DNA from: Bradyrhizobium sp. CB1015
GTDB lineage: Bacteria; Pseudomonadota; Alphaproteobacteria; Rhizobiales; Xanthobacteraceae
Direction: 5' to 3'
Assembly: GCF_025200925.1 (NCBI RefSeq)
Contig: NZ_CP104174.1
Location: 4,340,001-4,404,000, forward strand
Length of the DNA: 64,000 nucleotides
Positions 17,593 through 25,667 of this stretch are shown here, in pieces (the stretch's first letter is position 1; each line of letters opens with the position of its first letter). Under the pieces are notes generated by a model. It was not told the origin of the DNA and did not search any database. It worked only from the letters and a program-made list of their open reading frames with translations. The position numbers and the translations under genes were made by a program.

Positions 17593-18849
17593 ATGTCCGT
17601 CGCGCCCACCGCCAGCCAACCTGCAACCGCCATCACCACCGACCCCGAAACCCTCGGCTGGATGCGCGGCTTCCCGCCGTCGCCCGACCGCACCATTACC
17701 TTCCAGGACGGCTCGTTCCGCAGCTTCCCCGAACTGCGCTGGGCCTGGAGCAACATCCGTCAGCTGGTGCCGACGGTGAATGTCTGGCGCGGAGCTGGAC
17801 CTGCGTCGCCTTTGCCGCGCGCGGACCATGACATCGGCGGGGTCGCCTCGACAACGATGGACGGCCGGCCCATGACCTTCGCAAAGATGCTGGAGGAGAC
17901 CTACACCGACGGCATCGCGGTGCTGCATCGGGGCAGGCTGATCTATGAGCGCTATTTCGGCGCGCTGAAGCCGCACAAGCCGCATATCGGAATGTCGGTG
18001 ACGAAGGCGTTCACCGGCGTGCTCGCAGGGATTCTGGTCAGCGATGGCAGGATCGATCCGCAGGCGCCGGTGACGAACTATGTGCCGGAGCTGAAGCCGA
18101 GCGCGTTCGGCGATGCGCGTGTGCACGAGGTCATGGATATGACCACGGGGCTCGCCTACACCGAGGTCTATACCGACAAGAATTCGGACGTGTGGGGCCT
18201 TCGGCGCGCCAACGGCATGGCGCCGATCCCGCCGGGCTACGAAGGTCCTACCAACATTTTCGATTTCCTCATCGCGCAGAAGAAGCAGGGCGAGCACGGC
18301 AAGGCCTTTGCCTACAAGACCGTCAACACCGACGTGCTGGCGTGGATCATCAGGCGTGCCAGCAACATGACGCTGTCCGACCTCCTGTCCGAGCGCATCT
18401 GGCAGCCGATGGGCGCGGAGGAGGATGCGCATTATCACGTCGACCGCATCGGCACCGAGAGCGGCGGCGGCGGCCTCTCCACGACCTTGCGCGATCTCGC
18501 CCGCTTCGGCGAGACCATGCGCAATCACGGCCGCTTCAACGGCCACCAGATCGTGCCGTCGCAGGTGGTCGAGGACATCGCGCGCGGCGGCGACCCCGAA
18601 AAATTCAAGCCGGCCGGCTACACCACGCTGCCGGGTGCCTCCTACCGCAATCAATGGTGGGTGACCCACAACGAACACGGCGCCTACATGGCGCGCGGCG
18701 TCCACGGCCAGGGCATCTACATCGATCCCAAGACCGAGATGGTGATCGCGCGCTACGCCTCGCATCCCGTGGCCGGCAATGCCGCCAACGACCCGGTGAC
18801 GCTGCCGGCCTACATGGCGCTGGCGAAGGCGCTGATGGCGGGCGGATAG
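17593..18849 (+). CDS. Serine hydrolase, class C beta-lactamase family
   Basis: A 418-residue penicillin-binding-protein-like serine hydrolase. The nucleophile lies in SVTK (Ser135, Lys138), the second motif in YKTVNTD near residue 255 as Tyr-x-x-Asn, and the third region around HGQGIYIDP. It resembles 6-aminohexanoate dimer hydrolase (NylB-type) and EstB esterases more than true beta-lactamases. No signal peptide is visible, so it is probably cytosolic. The ATG at 17593 is preferred; a start 13 codons earlier is possible. Substrate unknown. Confidence 0.85.
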   Translation: MSVAPTASQPATAITTDPETLGWMRGFPPSPDRTITFQDGSFRSFPELRWAWSNIRQLVPTVNVWRGAGPASPLPRADHDIGGVASTTMDGRPMTFAKMLEETYTDGIAVLHRGRLIYERYFGALKPHKPHIGMSVTKAFTGVLAGILVSDGRIDPQAPVTNYVPELKPSAFGDARVHEVMDMTTGLAYTEVYTDKNSDVWGLRRANGMAPIPPGYEGPTNIFDFLIAQKKQGEHGKAFAYKTVNTDVLAWIIRRASNMTLSDLLSERIWQPMGAEEDAHYHVDRIGTESGGGGLSTTLRDLARFGETMRNHGRFNGHQIVPSQVVEDIARGGDPEKFKPAGYTTLPGASYRNQWWVTHNEHGAYMARGVHGQGIYIDPKTEMVIARYASHPVAGNAANDPVTLPAYMALAKALMAGG

Positions 18850-18883
18850 GGTTACGTCGCACGTTTCGCTCTCGGTGCGCACG

Positions 18884-19016
18884 CCTCGTCCTTCGAGACG
18901 GCCGCTTCGCGGCCCCTCAGGATGAGGCTAAGCGGCATGGGCGCTCGTCGGAACTGCCGCCGCGCACTCGGTCCTCATCCTGAGGGCCCGCCAGCGGCGG
19001 CAGTCTCGAAGGATGG
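18884..19016. repeat. Palindromic intergenic repeat
   Basis: Left part CCTCGTCCTTCGAGACGGCC with CCTCAGGATGAGG, right part CCTCATCCTGAGGGCC and GTCTCGAAGGATGG, which are inverted relative to each other. It separates the serine hydrolase from the convergent cupin gene. Non-coding. Confidence 0.7.
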
Positions 19017-19040
19017 CCACAGAGAAATTGCCATCACGCT

Positions 19041-19391
19041 TCACTCGCGCGCCTCCTGCCAATGCGGGTAGGTGACGTACGCGGTCACCGCGCCTTGCTC
19101 GTGCGAGCGGATGGTGACCGCCTCGCCCTTCGGCATGTAGACGATCTCGCCCGGGCCTGCGGTAACGGTGCTGCCATCGCTCGTGACCGAGAGCTTTCCT
19201 TCCAGCACGAGCATGACATCGTCGACTGCGAGCGTCTCGTCGAGTCTCTGGTTCGGCGCGTAGCGGCCGAAGCCGATGGTGATCGGTCCGCCGTGGCGCT
19301 GGTCGATCACATTGCCGGCGAAGATATCGCCGTCCTGTCCCGGCGAACGTTCGAGCGATGCATCGGCAATGGCAAATTTGCGAACTTTCAT
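19041..19391 (-). CDS. Cupin-domain protein (EutQ-like)
   Basis: A 116-residue single cupin. Beta-strand pattern LAVDDVMLVLEGKLSVTSDGSTVTAGPGEIVYMPKGEAVTI is the typical second cupin motif followed by the PKG turn, as in ethanolamine-utilisation EutQ-type cupins. The histidine cluster of classical metal cupins is reduced, so catalytic activity is uncertain. An alternative ATG three codons upstream exists. No eut genes are nearby, so a role in ethanolamine use is not supported. Confidence 0.75.
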   Translation of the reverse strand: MKVRKFAIADASLERSPGQDGDIFAGNVIDQRHGGPITIGFGRYAPNQRLDETLAVDDVMLVLEGKLSVTSDGSTVTAGPGEIVYMPKGEAVTIRSHEQGAVTAYVTYPHWQEARE

Positions 19392-19451
19392 GAGTTCCAT
19401 CCGTTTTGGGCGGGCTTGGTGGGAAGAGGGCACCGATAGACGCCTGGGCAG

Positions 19452-19724
19452 GTGTTTGGTTCGCGTCGGGCCGCGAGGCGGTTTGACGCAGCGGGACAGC
19501 ACCTCAAGGTCTTGCGAGAGAGCGGCTTCGCGAGCGTGCGGGCCGAGGCGCAAAGGCGGCTCTATTCGGTCGACGCGGCCGGGCTGCAAGCGGTCGATGC
19601 CTGGCTCGGCCAGTTCAGGACGTTCTGGGAGCCGAAGCTGGACGCGCTCGCGACCGAGATCGCGCGCGGCAAGCGAGCGCGTCGCAAAGCGCCGATCGCC
19701 AAGCGGAGCGGGAAGAGGGCGTGA
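19452..19724 (+). pseudogene. ArsR-family regulator remnant lacking the N-terminal part of the DNA-binding domain
   Basis: The sequence QHLKVLRESGFASVRAEAQRRLYSVD is the recognition helix and wing of ArsR-type regulators, followed by the usual tail LDALATEIARGKRARRK. The first 35-40 residues that normally precede it (dimerisation helix and SQPAVS turn) are missing, and no frame upstream supplies them. The open frame begins MFGSRRAARRFDAAG, which is not ArsR-like. This looks like a 5'-deleted gene between the cupin gene and the deformylase-like gene. Confidence 0.65.
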
Positions 19725-19734
19725 TCGGACTTCC

Positions 19735-19769
19735 GTAGCCCGGATTGCGCTGCGCTCCATCCGGGCTAC
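19735..19769. repeat. Short REP-like palindrome
   Basis: Perfect 11-bp arms GTAGCCCGGAT and ATCCGGGCTAC around TGCGCTGCGCTCC. Located after the ArsR remnant. Such palindromes are common between genes in this group and may end transcripts or be repeat-family members. Confidence 0.7.
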
Positions 19770-19809
19770 AGGAGCGTGTGTAAGGCGCTCGCGCTTCCAC
19801 TAATTCACC

Positions 19810-20310
19810 CTACGAACTCCGTGACATCTTCTCATACTTTTTCACCAGCCGCTCCCGCTTCAGCCGCGACAATCGCTGGATCCAGAACATGCCGTCGAGC
19901 TGGTCGATCTCGTGCTGGTGGCACACGGCGCGCAAGCCCTCCGCTTCCTCGCTTTGCACATGGCCGTCGACATCCCGGTAGCTGATCCGCACCCGCGCAT
20001 GGCGCTGCACTTCGTCATTGACCCCCGGCATCGAGACGCTGCCTTCGCGATGCATGATCATCTCCGGCGAGGCCCATGTGATCTCCGGATTGACGTAGGT
20101 CCGCGCGCCGTCCTTCGCGTCGAGCTCCAGCACCACGACGCGCAGGGGCACGCCGATATGCGGCGCGGTGATGCCGATGCCGGGCGCTGAGCGCATCGTG
20201 TCGAGCAGATCCTGCGCGAGCTCGCGCAAGGCATCGTCGAACGCGGTGACGGGGCGGGCCGGCTGCGCGAGCCGGCGATCGGGATAGCGCACGATCGGGC
20301 GAATGGTCAT
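19810..20310 (-). CDS. Peptide deformylase homologue with altered metal-binding motifs
   Basis: A 166-residue protein clearly homologous to peptide deformylase, with the same start (IRPIVRYPDRRLAQPARPV) and length. All three active-site motifs deviate. Motif I is GIGITAPHIG instead of the G-x-G-hydrophobic-A-A-x-Q form (Gln replaced by His). Motif II is EGSVS instead of EGCLS (metal-ligand Cys replaced by Ser). Motif III is HEIDQ instead of HExDH (second metal His replaced by Gln). Codons AGC and CAG confirm the changes. A functional Fe/Zn deformylase is therefore unlikely, and the main def gene must be elsewhere. The role is unknown. Confidence 0.85.
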   Translation of the reverse strand: MTIRPIVRYPDRRLAQPARPVTAFDDALRELAQDLLDTMRSAPGIGITAPHIGVPLRVVVLELDAKDGARTYVNPEITWASPEMIMHREGSVSMPGVNDEVQRHARVRISYRDVDGHVQSEEAEGLRAVCHQHEIDQLDGMFWIQRLSRLKRERLVKKYEKMSRSS

Positions 20311-20362
20311 GCTGGCTCCTACCACTCACTCACGGATCATTGAAGCATCCTCGCTTGACTGC

Positions 20363-20380
20363 CTACCTACTGGAAGGTAG
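20363..20380. promoter_or_regulatory. TetR operator candidate 1
   Basis: CTACC and GGTAG arms of an imperfect palindrome, with the core TACC-N8-GGTA, 10 nt upstream of the TetR gene start. The same TACC-N8-GGTA core recurs before the next gene at 21031-21046. The position fits autorepression. Confidence 0.7.
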
Positions 20381-20389
20381 CTAAACGCC

Positions 20390-20974
20390 ATGAGCACCGT
20401 TTCCACCACTGCCGACGACATTCTTGCCTGTGCCCGCGCGCTGATCATCGCCGGCGGCTACAACGGTTTCAGCTACGCCGACATCGCCGACGTGGTCGGC
20501 ATCCGCAAGCCGAGCATCCACCACCATTTCGCCAGCAAGGTCGATCTGGTCCGCACCCTCGTGGCGCGCTATCGCGAGGAGGCCCAGGCGGGACTCTCGG
20601 CGCTCGAGCGCAATGTCGCTGACCCCGCCGAGCAGCTCAAAAGCTACGTTGCGTATTGGGAGGCATGCATCAAGGACGCGACGGCTCCCTTCTGCGTCTG
20701 TGCGCTGCTTGCCAGCGAGCTTCCGATCCTGCCCGAGGAGGTGGCGCACGAAGTCCGCGCGCACTTCCGCTCCTTGTCGTCCTGGCTGGCTGCGGTGATG
20801 GAGCGCGGCAAGCGGCAGGGCCGGCTACATCTCTCCGGCACGGCGCGGGTCGAGGCGGAGGGATTCCTGGCAACCGTTCATGGCGCGATGCTGTCGGCGC
20901 GGGCTTATGGCGATCCCAAAATGTTCGGCACCATCACCCGGCCGCTGCTGGACCGGCTTTCCACGAGGCACTGA
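20390..20974 (+). CDS. TetR/AcrR-family transcriptional regulator
   Basis: A 194-residue repressor. The N-terminal TetR helix-turn-helix is YADIADVVGIRKPSIHHHFASKVDLV at about residues 28-53. The remaining helices form the ligand-binding and dimerisation domain, with two cysteines in FCVCALLAS that could sense reactive compounds. It lies directly upstream of a four-helix membrane protein gene on the same strand, and matching operator-like palindromes precede both genes, suggesting it controls both. The inducer is unknown. Confidence 0.9.
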   Translation: MSTVSTTADDILACARALIIAGGYNGFSYADIADVVGIRKPSIHHHFASKVDLVRTLVARYREEAQAGLSALERNVADPAEQLKSYVAYWEACIKDATAPFCVCALLASELPILPEEVAHEVRAHFRSLSSWLAAVMERGKRQGRLHLSGTARVEAEGFLATVHGAMLSARAYGDPKMFGTITRPLLDRLSTRH

Positions 20975-21030
20975 CGAGATCGGCACAGGCTGGGCAGGGC
21001 GGGCGCGGCGCGTCCGCGTCGCACTTAAAC

Positions 21031-21046
21031 TACCAACTAGTAGGTA
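21031..21046. promoter_or_regulatory. TetR operator candidate 2
   Basis: TACCAACTAGTAGGTA, a near-palindrome with perfect ACTAGT centre and TACC/GGTA ends, 13 nt upstream of the membrane protein start. It shares spacing and end bases with the site before the TetR gene. Confidence 0.7.
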
Positions 21047-21058
21047 AGGAGAGAGAAA

Positions 21059-21637
21059 ATGACAGATCGTAACGTGGCTGCGGACACGACCGACCAGGCG
21101 CAATGGCTGAAACAGTACTATTTCCTGCGTGCCGCGTTTTCGGTCGCTTGGGTCATTGCGGCCTTCGCAATCGCGCCGTCGTCCGCTGCGATCGCAGCGA
21201 CGTTGCTTGTCGCCTATCCCGCGTGGGACGCTGCCGCCAATTATCTCGACGCGCTCAGGAGCGGCGGCTTGAACCACAACCGCACGCAGGGCCTGAACCT
21301 GCTGGTCAGCCTGGCCACTACCATCGCGGTCATCCTGGCCTTGCAGGTCAGCATGAACTGGGTGCTCGGAATCTTCGGGGCCTGGGCGATCCTGTCCGGA
21401 CTGCTCCAGCTCGGCACGGCCGTGCGGCGCTGGAAGCGCTTCGGCGCGCAATGGGCCATGGTGCTCAGCGGTGGCCAGTCGGCGCTGGCGGGCGGTTTCT
21501 TCATCTTTCAGGCCGCAATGCCGGCGGTGCCGTCGATTGCGAATGTCGCAGGCTATGCTGCGGTCGGCGCGATCTACTTCCTGGTCTCGGCGGTCTGGCT
21601 CACGGTCGGCAACTGGCGCCGCAGTGCGGCCGTGTGA
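21059..21637 (+). CDS. DUF308-like multi-pass membrane protein
   Basis: A 192-residue inner-membrane protein with six hydrophobic segments arranged in pairs, in the manner of HdeD/DUF308 proteins. Recognisable stretches are YFLRAAFSVAWVIAAFAIA, LGIFGAWAILSGLLQLGTAVRRWKR and GGQSALAGGFFIFQAA. The charged AVRRWKRFG loop after the fourth helix is typical of the group. The probable function is stress-related but undefined. It follows the TetR gene and has a matching operator-like site, so it is the likely regulated target. Confidence 0.75.
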   Translation: MTDRNVAADTTDQAQWLKQYYFLRAAFSVAWVIAAFAIAPSSAAIAATLLVAYPAWDAAANYLDALRSGGLNHNRTQGLNLLVSLATTIAVILALQVSMNWVLGIFGAWAILSGLLQLGTAVRRWKRFGAQWAMVLSGGQSALAGGFFIFQAAMPAVPSIANVAGYAAVGAIYFLVSAVWLTVGNWRRSAAV

Positions 21638-21780
21638 GCCGCGGATAAGGCCTGCCATCCTTGTGCAGGTGGCCGCCGTCCAATGCCGGGCTCATCATGT
21701 CGACTTGCAGCTGTTTTGCCCGACGTGTCAAACCGGTCTGCGATGATGTCGGCCACGGGCGAGGGGAGCCGCCTCAGTAA

Positions 21781-21827
21781 GTCATTGATCCCGCTGGCGC
21801 CGGCTACTGTGCATGGGGTTGTTTTTC
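21781..21827 (+). repeat. Conserved 47-nt intergenic element, copy 1
   Basis: GTCATTGA followed after 13 nt by GCTACTGTGCATGGGGTT and a T-run. A second copy with identical core, identical 13-nt spacing and the same orientation lies at 61187-61233. Both lie 110-160 nt upstream of a plus-strand gene. Function unknown; it could be a regulatory element or a short dispersed repeat. Confidence 0.6.
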
Positions 21828-21936
21828 GAGTTTTGTTGCCAGGTCACGAAAGCGTGCGGCAAAAATGACGTCGGCCTGTCGGCCGGCGCAGTTCCCATTC
21901 GTCTTCCACGCGAGACAGACCTGACGGGAGACTGAA

Positions 21937-23157
21937 ATGACTTCCTCTAACTATCGCTGGGTGATCGTCGCCGCAGGCGGCCTGCTCGGCTGCGTCGCGA
22001 TCGGCGGCATGTTTTCGCTGCCGGTGTTCCTGCAGCCGATCACCAAGGACACCGGCTGGTCGGTGACCGGCATCTCCAGCGCGATGACGATCGGCTTTCT
22101 GGCGATGGCTTTCACCAGCATGGCCTGGGGCACGCTGACGGACCGGTTCGGGCCGCTGCCGGTGGTGCTGACCGGATCGACCATGCTGGCGCTCAGCCTG
22201 TTCGCCGCGAGCCACGCCACCTCGCTGATCGTGTTCCAGATCGTATTCGGCCTCCTGGTCGGCGCGGCCTGTGCGGCGATCTTCGCGCCGATGATGGCGA
22301 CCGTTACCGGCTGGTTCGACACCAATCGCGGCCTTGCCGTGTCGCTGGTCTCGGCCGGCATGGGCATGGCGCCGATGACGATGTCGCCGCTGGCGGCCTG
22401 GCTCGTCTCCGGCCACGACTGGCGAACCTCGATGCAGATCATAGCGCTCGTGGTCGGCGCCATCATGATCCCGGTCTCGTTCCTGGTGCGCCGTCCGCCG
22501 GCGCTCGCGCAAGGCCCGGCAGCGCCCGTCGGCGAAGCCGCCGGACAAAACGAGATGTCGATGGGCGAAGCGCTGCGCTCGCCGCAATTCCTGATCCTGC
22601 TCGCCACCAACTTCTTCTGCTGCGCGACGCATTCCGGCCCGATCATCCACACCGTCAGCTATGCCGTGAGCTGCGGCATCCCGCTGGTCGCGGCGGTGAC
22701 GATCTACAGCATCGAGGGGTTTGCCGGCCTCGGCGGGCGCATCGCCTTCGGCCTGATGGGCGACCGCTTCGGCGCCAAGCGCGTGCTGGTCTCGGGCCTG
22801 CTGCTGCAGGCCTTCGGTGCGCTCGCCTATGTCTTCGCGCAACAGCTCACGACGTTCTATGCGGTCGGCGCCATCTTCGGCTTCATCTATGCCGGCACCA
22901 TGCCGCTCTACGCCGTGCTCATCCGCGAGAACTTCCCGCTCAAGATGATGGGCACTGTGATCGGCGGCACGGCGATGGCCGGCAGCCTCGGCATGGCGAC
23001 CGGCCCGCTCGCCGGCGGCCTGATCTACGACGCCTTCTCCAGCTATGCCTGGCTCTACATCGCCTCCTGGGCGATGGGCCTCGGTGCCTTCCTGATGGCG
23101 ATGACGTTCCGCCCCTTCGCGAAGCCGCAAGGCGAGGTGGCGCCGGCGGCGGCTTGA
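21937..23157 (+). CDS. MFS transporter
   Basis: A 406-residue major facilitator superfamily permease with 12 hydrophobic segments in two six-helix halves. The signature loop between helices 2 and 3 is GTLTDRFGPLPVVLTG, and the equivalent second-half loop is GLMGDRFGAKRVLV. The pattern (WVIVAAGGLLGC, GMFSLPVFLQPITKDTGWS) fits the oxalate/formate and monocarboxylate-type antiporter subgroup, but the substrate is unassigned. The ATG follows a GGGAG ribosome site. It stands alone, with a conserved 47-nt element upstream. Confidence 0.9.
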   Translation: MTSSNYRWVIVAAGGLLGCVAIGGMFSLPVFLQPITKDTGWSVTGISSAMTIGFLAMAFTSMAWGTLTDRFGPLPVVLTGSTMLALSLFAASHATSLIVFQIVFGLLVGAACAAIFAPMMATVTGWFDTNRGLAVSLVSAGMGMAPMTMSPLAAWLVSGHDWRTSMQIIALVVGAIMIPVSFLVRRPPALAQGPAAPVGEAAGQNEMSMGEALRSPQFLILLATNFFCCATHSGPIIHTVSYAVSCGIPLVAAVTIYSIEGFAGLGGRIAFGLMGDRFGAKRVLVSGLLLQAFGALAYVFAQQLTTFYAVGAIFGFIYAGTMPLYAVLIRENFPLKMMGTVIGGTAMAGSLGMATGPLAGGLIYDAFSSYAWLYIASWAMGLGAFLMAMTFRPFAKPQGEVAPAAA

Positions 23158-23178
23158 GCTCGAGATCGAGGCGCGGCG

Positions 23179-23565
23179 TCAGAGCTGCGCCTCGATCGCG
23201 GCCTTGTCGATCACCGACCAGACCTGCCGGATCTTTCCGTCTCGAAATTCGTAGAACACGTTTTCGCAGAAGGACACGCGCCGCCCGTTGACGGCAAGAC
23301 CGAGGAATCTCCCGGCTGGTGTGCAGTCAAACTTCAATCGGGCGGCGATGCGGGGAGGATCGGAGATCAGCATCTCGATGTGGAACTGCAGATCGGGGAT
23401 CTCCCGAACATCCCGTTCCAGCATCGCGCGATAGCCCTCAAGCCCAAGGGGCCGCGCGTTGTGAGCGACCTCATCATGCACGAATTGTCCGAGTGTCGGC
23501 CAATCTCGCCGATTCAGGCAAGTGATGTAGGCGCGGTAGATGTCGGCGAGGTCGTCTCTCGTCAT
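23179..23565 (-). CDS. SnoaL-like ester cyclase-family protein
   Basis: A 128-residue NTF2-fold protein. The pattern YRAYITCLNRRDWPTLGQFVHDEVAHN and IPDLQFHIEMLISDPPRIAARLKFDCT followed by FCENVFYEFRDGKIRQVWSVIDK matches the SnoaL-like polyketide cyclase/ester cyclase family. Such proteins are common in rhizobia and mostly uncharacterised. It converges on the MFS gene, with 21 bp between stops. Confidence 0.8.
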   Translation of the reverse strand: MTRDDLADIYRAYITCLNRRDWPTLGQFVHDEVAHNARPLGLEGYRAMLERDVREIPDLQFHIEMLISDPPRIAARLKFDCTPAGRFLGLAVNGRRVSFCENVFYEFRDGKIRQVWSVIDKAAIEAQL

Positions 23566-23635
23566 ACCGAAGCTCCCAAGGCTTCGACTAACACGGCTTC
23601 GACCTAACGCGCGAGGATCGCGAACCGGTCCAATA

Positions 23636-24508
23636 TCAGAGCCGCTTCTCGAAGAACAAGTCCGGGTAGGGATCGTCGTTGAAGCGCGGGATCTCGCGCC
23701 AGCCCGTGCTGCGATAGAGCTGACCGGCCTCGGGCAGTGCGCTGTTGGTGTCGAGCCGCAACAGGGCGATACCCAGCTCGCGCGCGGCGCTCTCGGTCGC
23801 GTCCATCAGGCGCCGGCCGAGCCGCAACCCGCGCGCGGCGGGAGCGACCCACAGCCGTTTGATCTCGGCATAGCCGTGATCGGTTCCCTTCAGGCCGACG
23901 CAGCCGATCGGCAGCGTGTCCGACATCGCGACGATGAAGGTGCCGCGCGGCCGGCGCATGTCCTCGGCGTCCGGATCGCGCGACAGCGAGACGTCGAAGC
24001 CTTGTTTGAAGCGGCGGCCGAGCTCGGCATAGTACTCGCCGAGGCAGTAGCGCGCTTGCTCGCAGCGCGGATCCATTTCCTCCAGCGTGACGCGCTCGCG
24101 CGTCAGCGCGGAGGCGATCAGGTCCATCGCCGCCAGCAGCGCCTCGCGTTGCGAATGTTGCGCAAGGAGGCCTTCAGCCTGCGCGTTGGACAGCGCCTCG
24201 TAGGCCGCGAACTCGCGCCGGCCCGCGCGCGTGAGCTTTGCCATGCGCCGCCGCGCATCGTCGTCGCGTGCGGCAGTCTCGATCAGCCCTTCGTCCTCGA
24301 GGCTGCGGAGCAGGCGGCTCATCAGCCCTGAATCGAGGCCGAGATAGTCCCGGATCTCCGCCACGTCCGATCGCCCGTGCCCGATCGCATTGAGCACGCG
24401 CGCGGCGCCGAGCGGCCGACCGCGCCCGAGAAACGACGTATCGAGCGCGCCGACGGCGGAAGTGACGGCGCGGTTGAAGCGACGGACGCGGGAGGCGGGA
24501 TCGAGCAT
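23636..24508 (-). CDS. MarR-type regulator fused to GNAT acetyltransferase
   Basis: A 290-residue two-domain fusion. Residues 1-140 form a MarR winged helix (RVLNAIGHGRSDVAEIRDYLGLDSGLMSRLLRSLEDEGLIE). Residues 150-290 form a GNAT domain with the acetyl-CoA loop AARGLRLGRRLMDATE and C-terminal FNDDPYPDLFFEKRL. This architecture is a known bacterial family in which a regulator and N-acetyltransferase share one chain. Target DNA and acetyl acceptor are unknown. It precedes a cupin gene of the same strand by coordinates but has its own leader. Confidence 0.88.
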   Translation of the reverse strand: MLDPASRVRRFNRAVTSAVGALDTSFLGRGRPLGAARVLNAIGHGRSDVAEIRDYLGLDSGLMSRLLRSLEDEGLIETAARDDDARRRMAKLTRAGRREFAAYEALSNAQAEGLLAQHSQREALLAAMDLIASALTRERVTLEEMDPRCEQARYCLGEYYAELGRRFKQGFDVSLSRDPDAEDMRRPRGTFIVAMSDTLPIGCVGLKGTDHGYAEIKRLWVAPAARGLRLGRRLMDATESAARELGIALLRLDTNSALPEAGQLYRSTGWREIPRFNDDPYPDLFFEKRL

Positions 24509-24562
24509 GATGTCTGACTTTAGTCAGATATTATGCGCAGGTCAATTGGGGGAGCGCCGGCG

Positions 24563-24976
24563 TCACTTCGCCAGCGTCAGAAGCGGCTTGTCCTTGGCGA
24601 CGATATAGGTTGCAAGTTCGCTGGCGGTCTCACCGCCTACGTTCTTTGCTGCATGCACCGTACCGGCAGGGATGAACAGCACGTCGCCGGCTCTCAGCGT
24701 GACCGGCGGCTTGCCCTCGACGTCGTATTCGATGGCGCCCGCAAGCACGTAGACGATCTCTTCGCCCGGATGGGCGTGCCGACCGAACGCCACGCCCGGG
24801 GCAAGGTCGACGCGGACCTGCACCGCCTCGCGCCCGGGCGAGCTGAGATCGTGGCGCTGCAGGTTGGTGCGCGTGACGCCGGCCTGCGCCGCCGCGGCCG
24901 GCAGTGTGAACAGGTTTGCCGCGAACAGAACTGCGCTCGACAGCACGCGGAGGGTTCGCAGATGACGATGGCTCAT
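24563..24976 (-). CDS. Secreted cupin-domain protein
   Basis: A 137-residue protein with an N-terminal signal sequence (about residues 1-30, hydrophobic SSAVLFAANLFTLPAAAAQA) and one cupin domain. The metal-binding motif appears as FGRHAHPGEEIVYVLAGAIEYD with both His, and the second motif as AGTVHAAKN. Periplasmic cupins of this type may act as small-molecule dioxygenases or isomerases. Its gene is divergent from an OhrR-like regulator gene, with 152 bp between starts, so it is a candidate target of that regulator. Confidence 0.82.
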   Translation of the reverse strand: MSHRHLRTLRVLSSAVLFAANLFTLPAAAAQAGVTRTNLQRHDLSSPGREAVQVRVDLAPGVAFGRHAHPGEEIVYVLAGAIEYDVEGKPPVTLRAGDVLFIPAGTVHAAKNVGGETASELATYIVAKDKPLLTLAK

Positions 24977-25128
24977 GGTCGGCTCCTTGTGGTCGCGAGA
25001 TTGTCCGCCGCGCGGGCCCGGCCGATGCCGGCCGGTCCGCGTCGTGGCGCTTCACACGAGGGTGGTGGTCACCTCGATATTGCCGTGCACCGCCTTCGGT
25101 TCATAGATCACGAATTGCGGAGGATCCC

Positions 25129-25587
25129 GTGGCCCGTTCCCCCAAATCAGCCGGCAAAGGCCGGAAACTGTCGAATTTCCTCTGCTTTGCGATCTATTCG
25201 GCCAATCTCGCCTTCGGCCGGGCCTACAAGCCTCTGCTGGACAAGGTCGGCCTGACCTATACGCAGTACATCGCCCTGGTGGCGCTGTCGGACGAGGACG
25301 AGCAGACCGTCAGCACGCTGGGCGAGAAGCTGTTCCTGGAATCCAACACGCTGACGCCGATCCTGAAGAAGCTCGAGCAGATGGGGCTGATCAAGCGCCA
25401 CCGCGATCCTGCCGACGAGCGGCAGGTGCGCCTGAACCTGACGCCCGCGGGGCGCAGGCTGATCGAACAGGATCTCGGCGGGTCGCTGATTGAGGCGACA
25501 GGTCTTGGCGACGATTTTCCGGTGGTGCAGAAGACGGTGAGCAGATTGCGCGACAATCTGCTGCGTGCGACCAAGGCCCATGACTAG
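25129..25587 (+). CDS. MarR-family regulator, OhrR-like
   Basis: A 152-residue winged-helix regulator. The N-terminal FLCFAIYSANLAFGRAYKPLLDKVGLTYTQYIALVAL closely follows the OhrR pattern, including the single N-terminal cysteine that senses organic peroxides. The DNA-binding wing is LEQMGLIKRHRDPADERQVRLNLT. A GTG start is proposed because GGAGG lies 5 nt upstream and the protein begins at the expected point; no in-frame ATG fits. An ohr peroxidase gene is not adjacent; instead the divergent neighbour encodes a secreted cupin. Confidence 0.82.
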   Translation: MARSPKSAGKGRKLSNFLCFAIYSANLAFGRAYKPLLDKVGLTYTQYIALVALSDEDEQTVSTLGEKLFLESNTLTPILKKLEQMGLIKRHRDPADERQVRLNLTPAGRRLIEQDLGGSLIEATGLGDDFPVVQKTVSRLRDNLLRATKAHD

Positions 25588-25667
25588 CGCATCGAACCAT
25601 GACAAGCGGGAGTTTCCGCCGCGGCAGGCCCGTCGCCGAGAGACCGGGCCCCACCACGGAGGACATC

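Noticed and set aside
16552-18882. 776-codon open frame on the minus strand
   Set aside because: It is antisense to the HNH nuclease and serine hydrolase genes, both with clear family motifs. Its composition is Arg/His-rich without recognisable domains, as usual for antisense frames in high-GC DNA.
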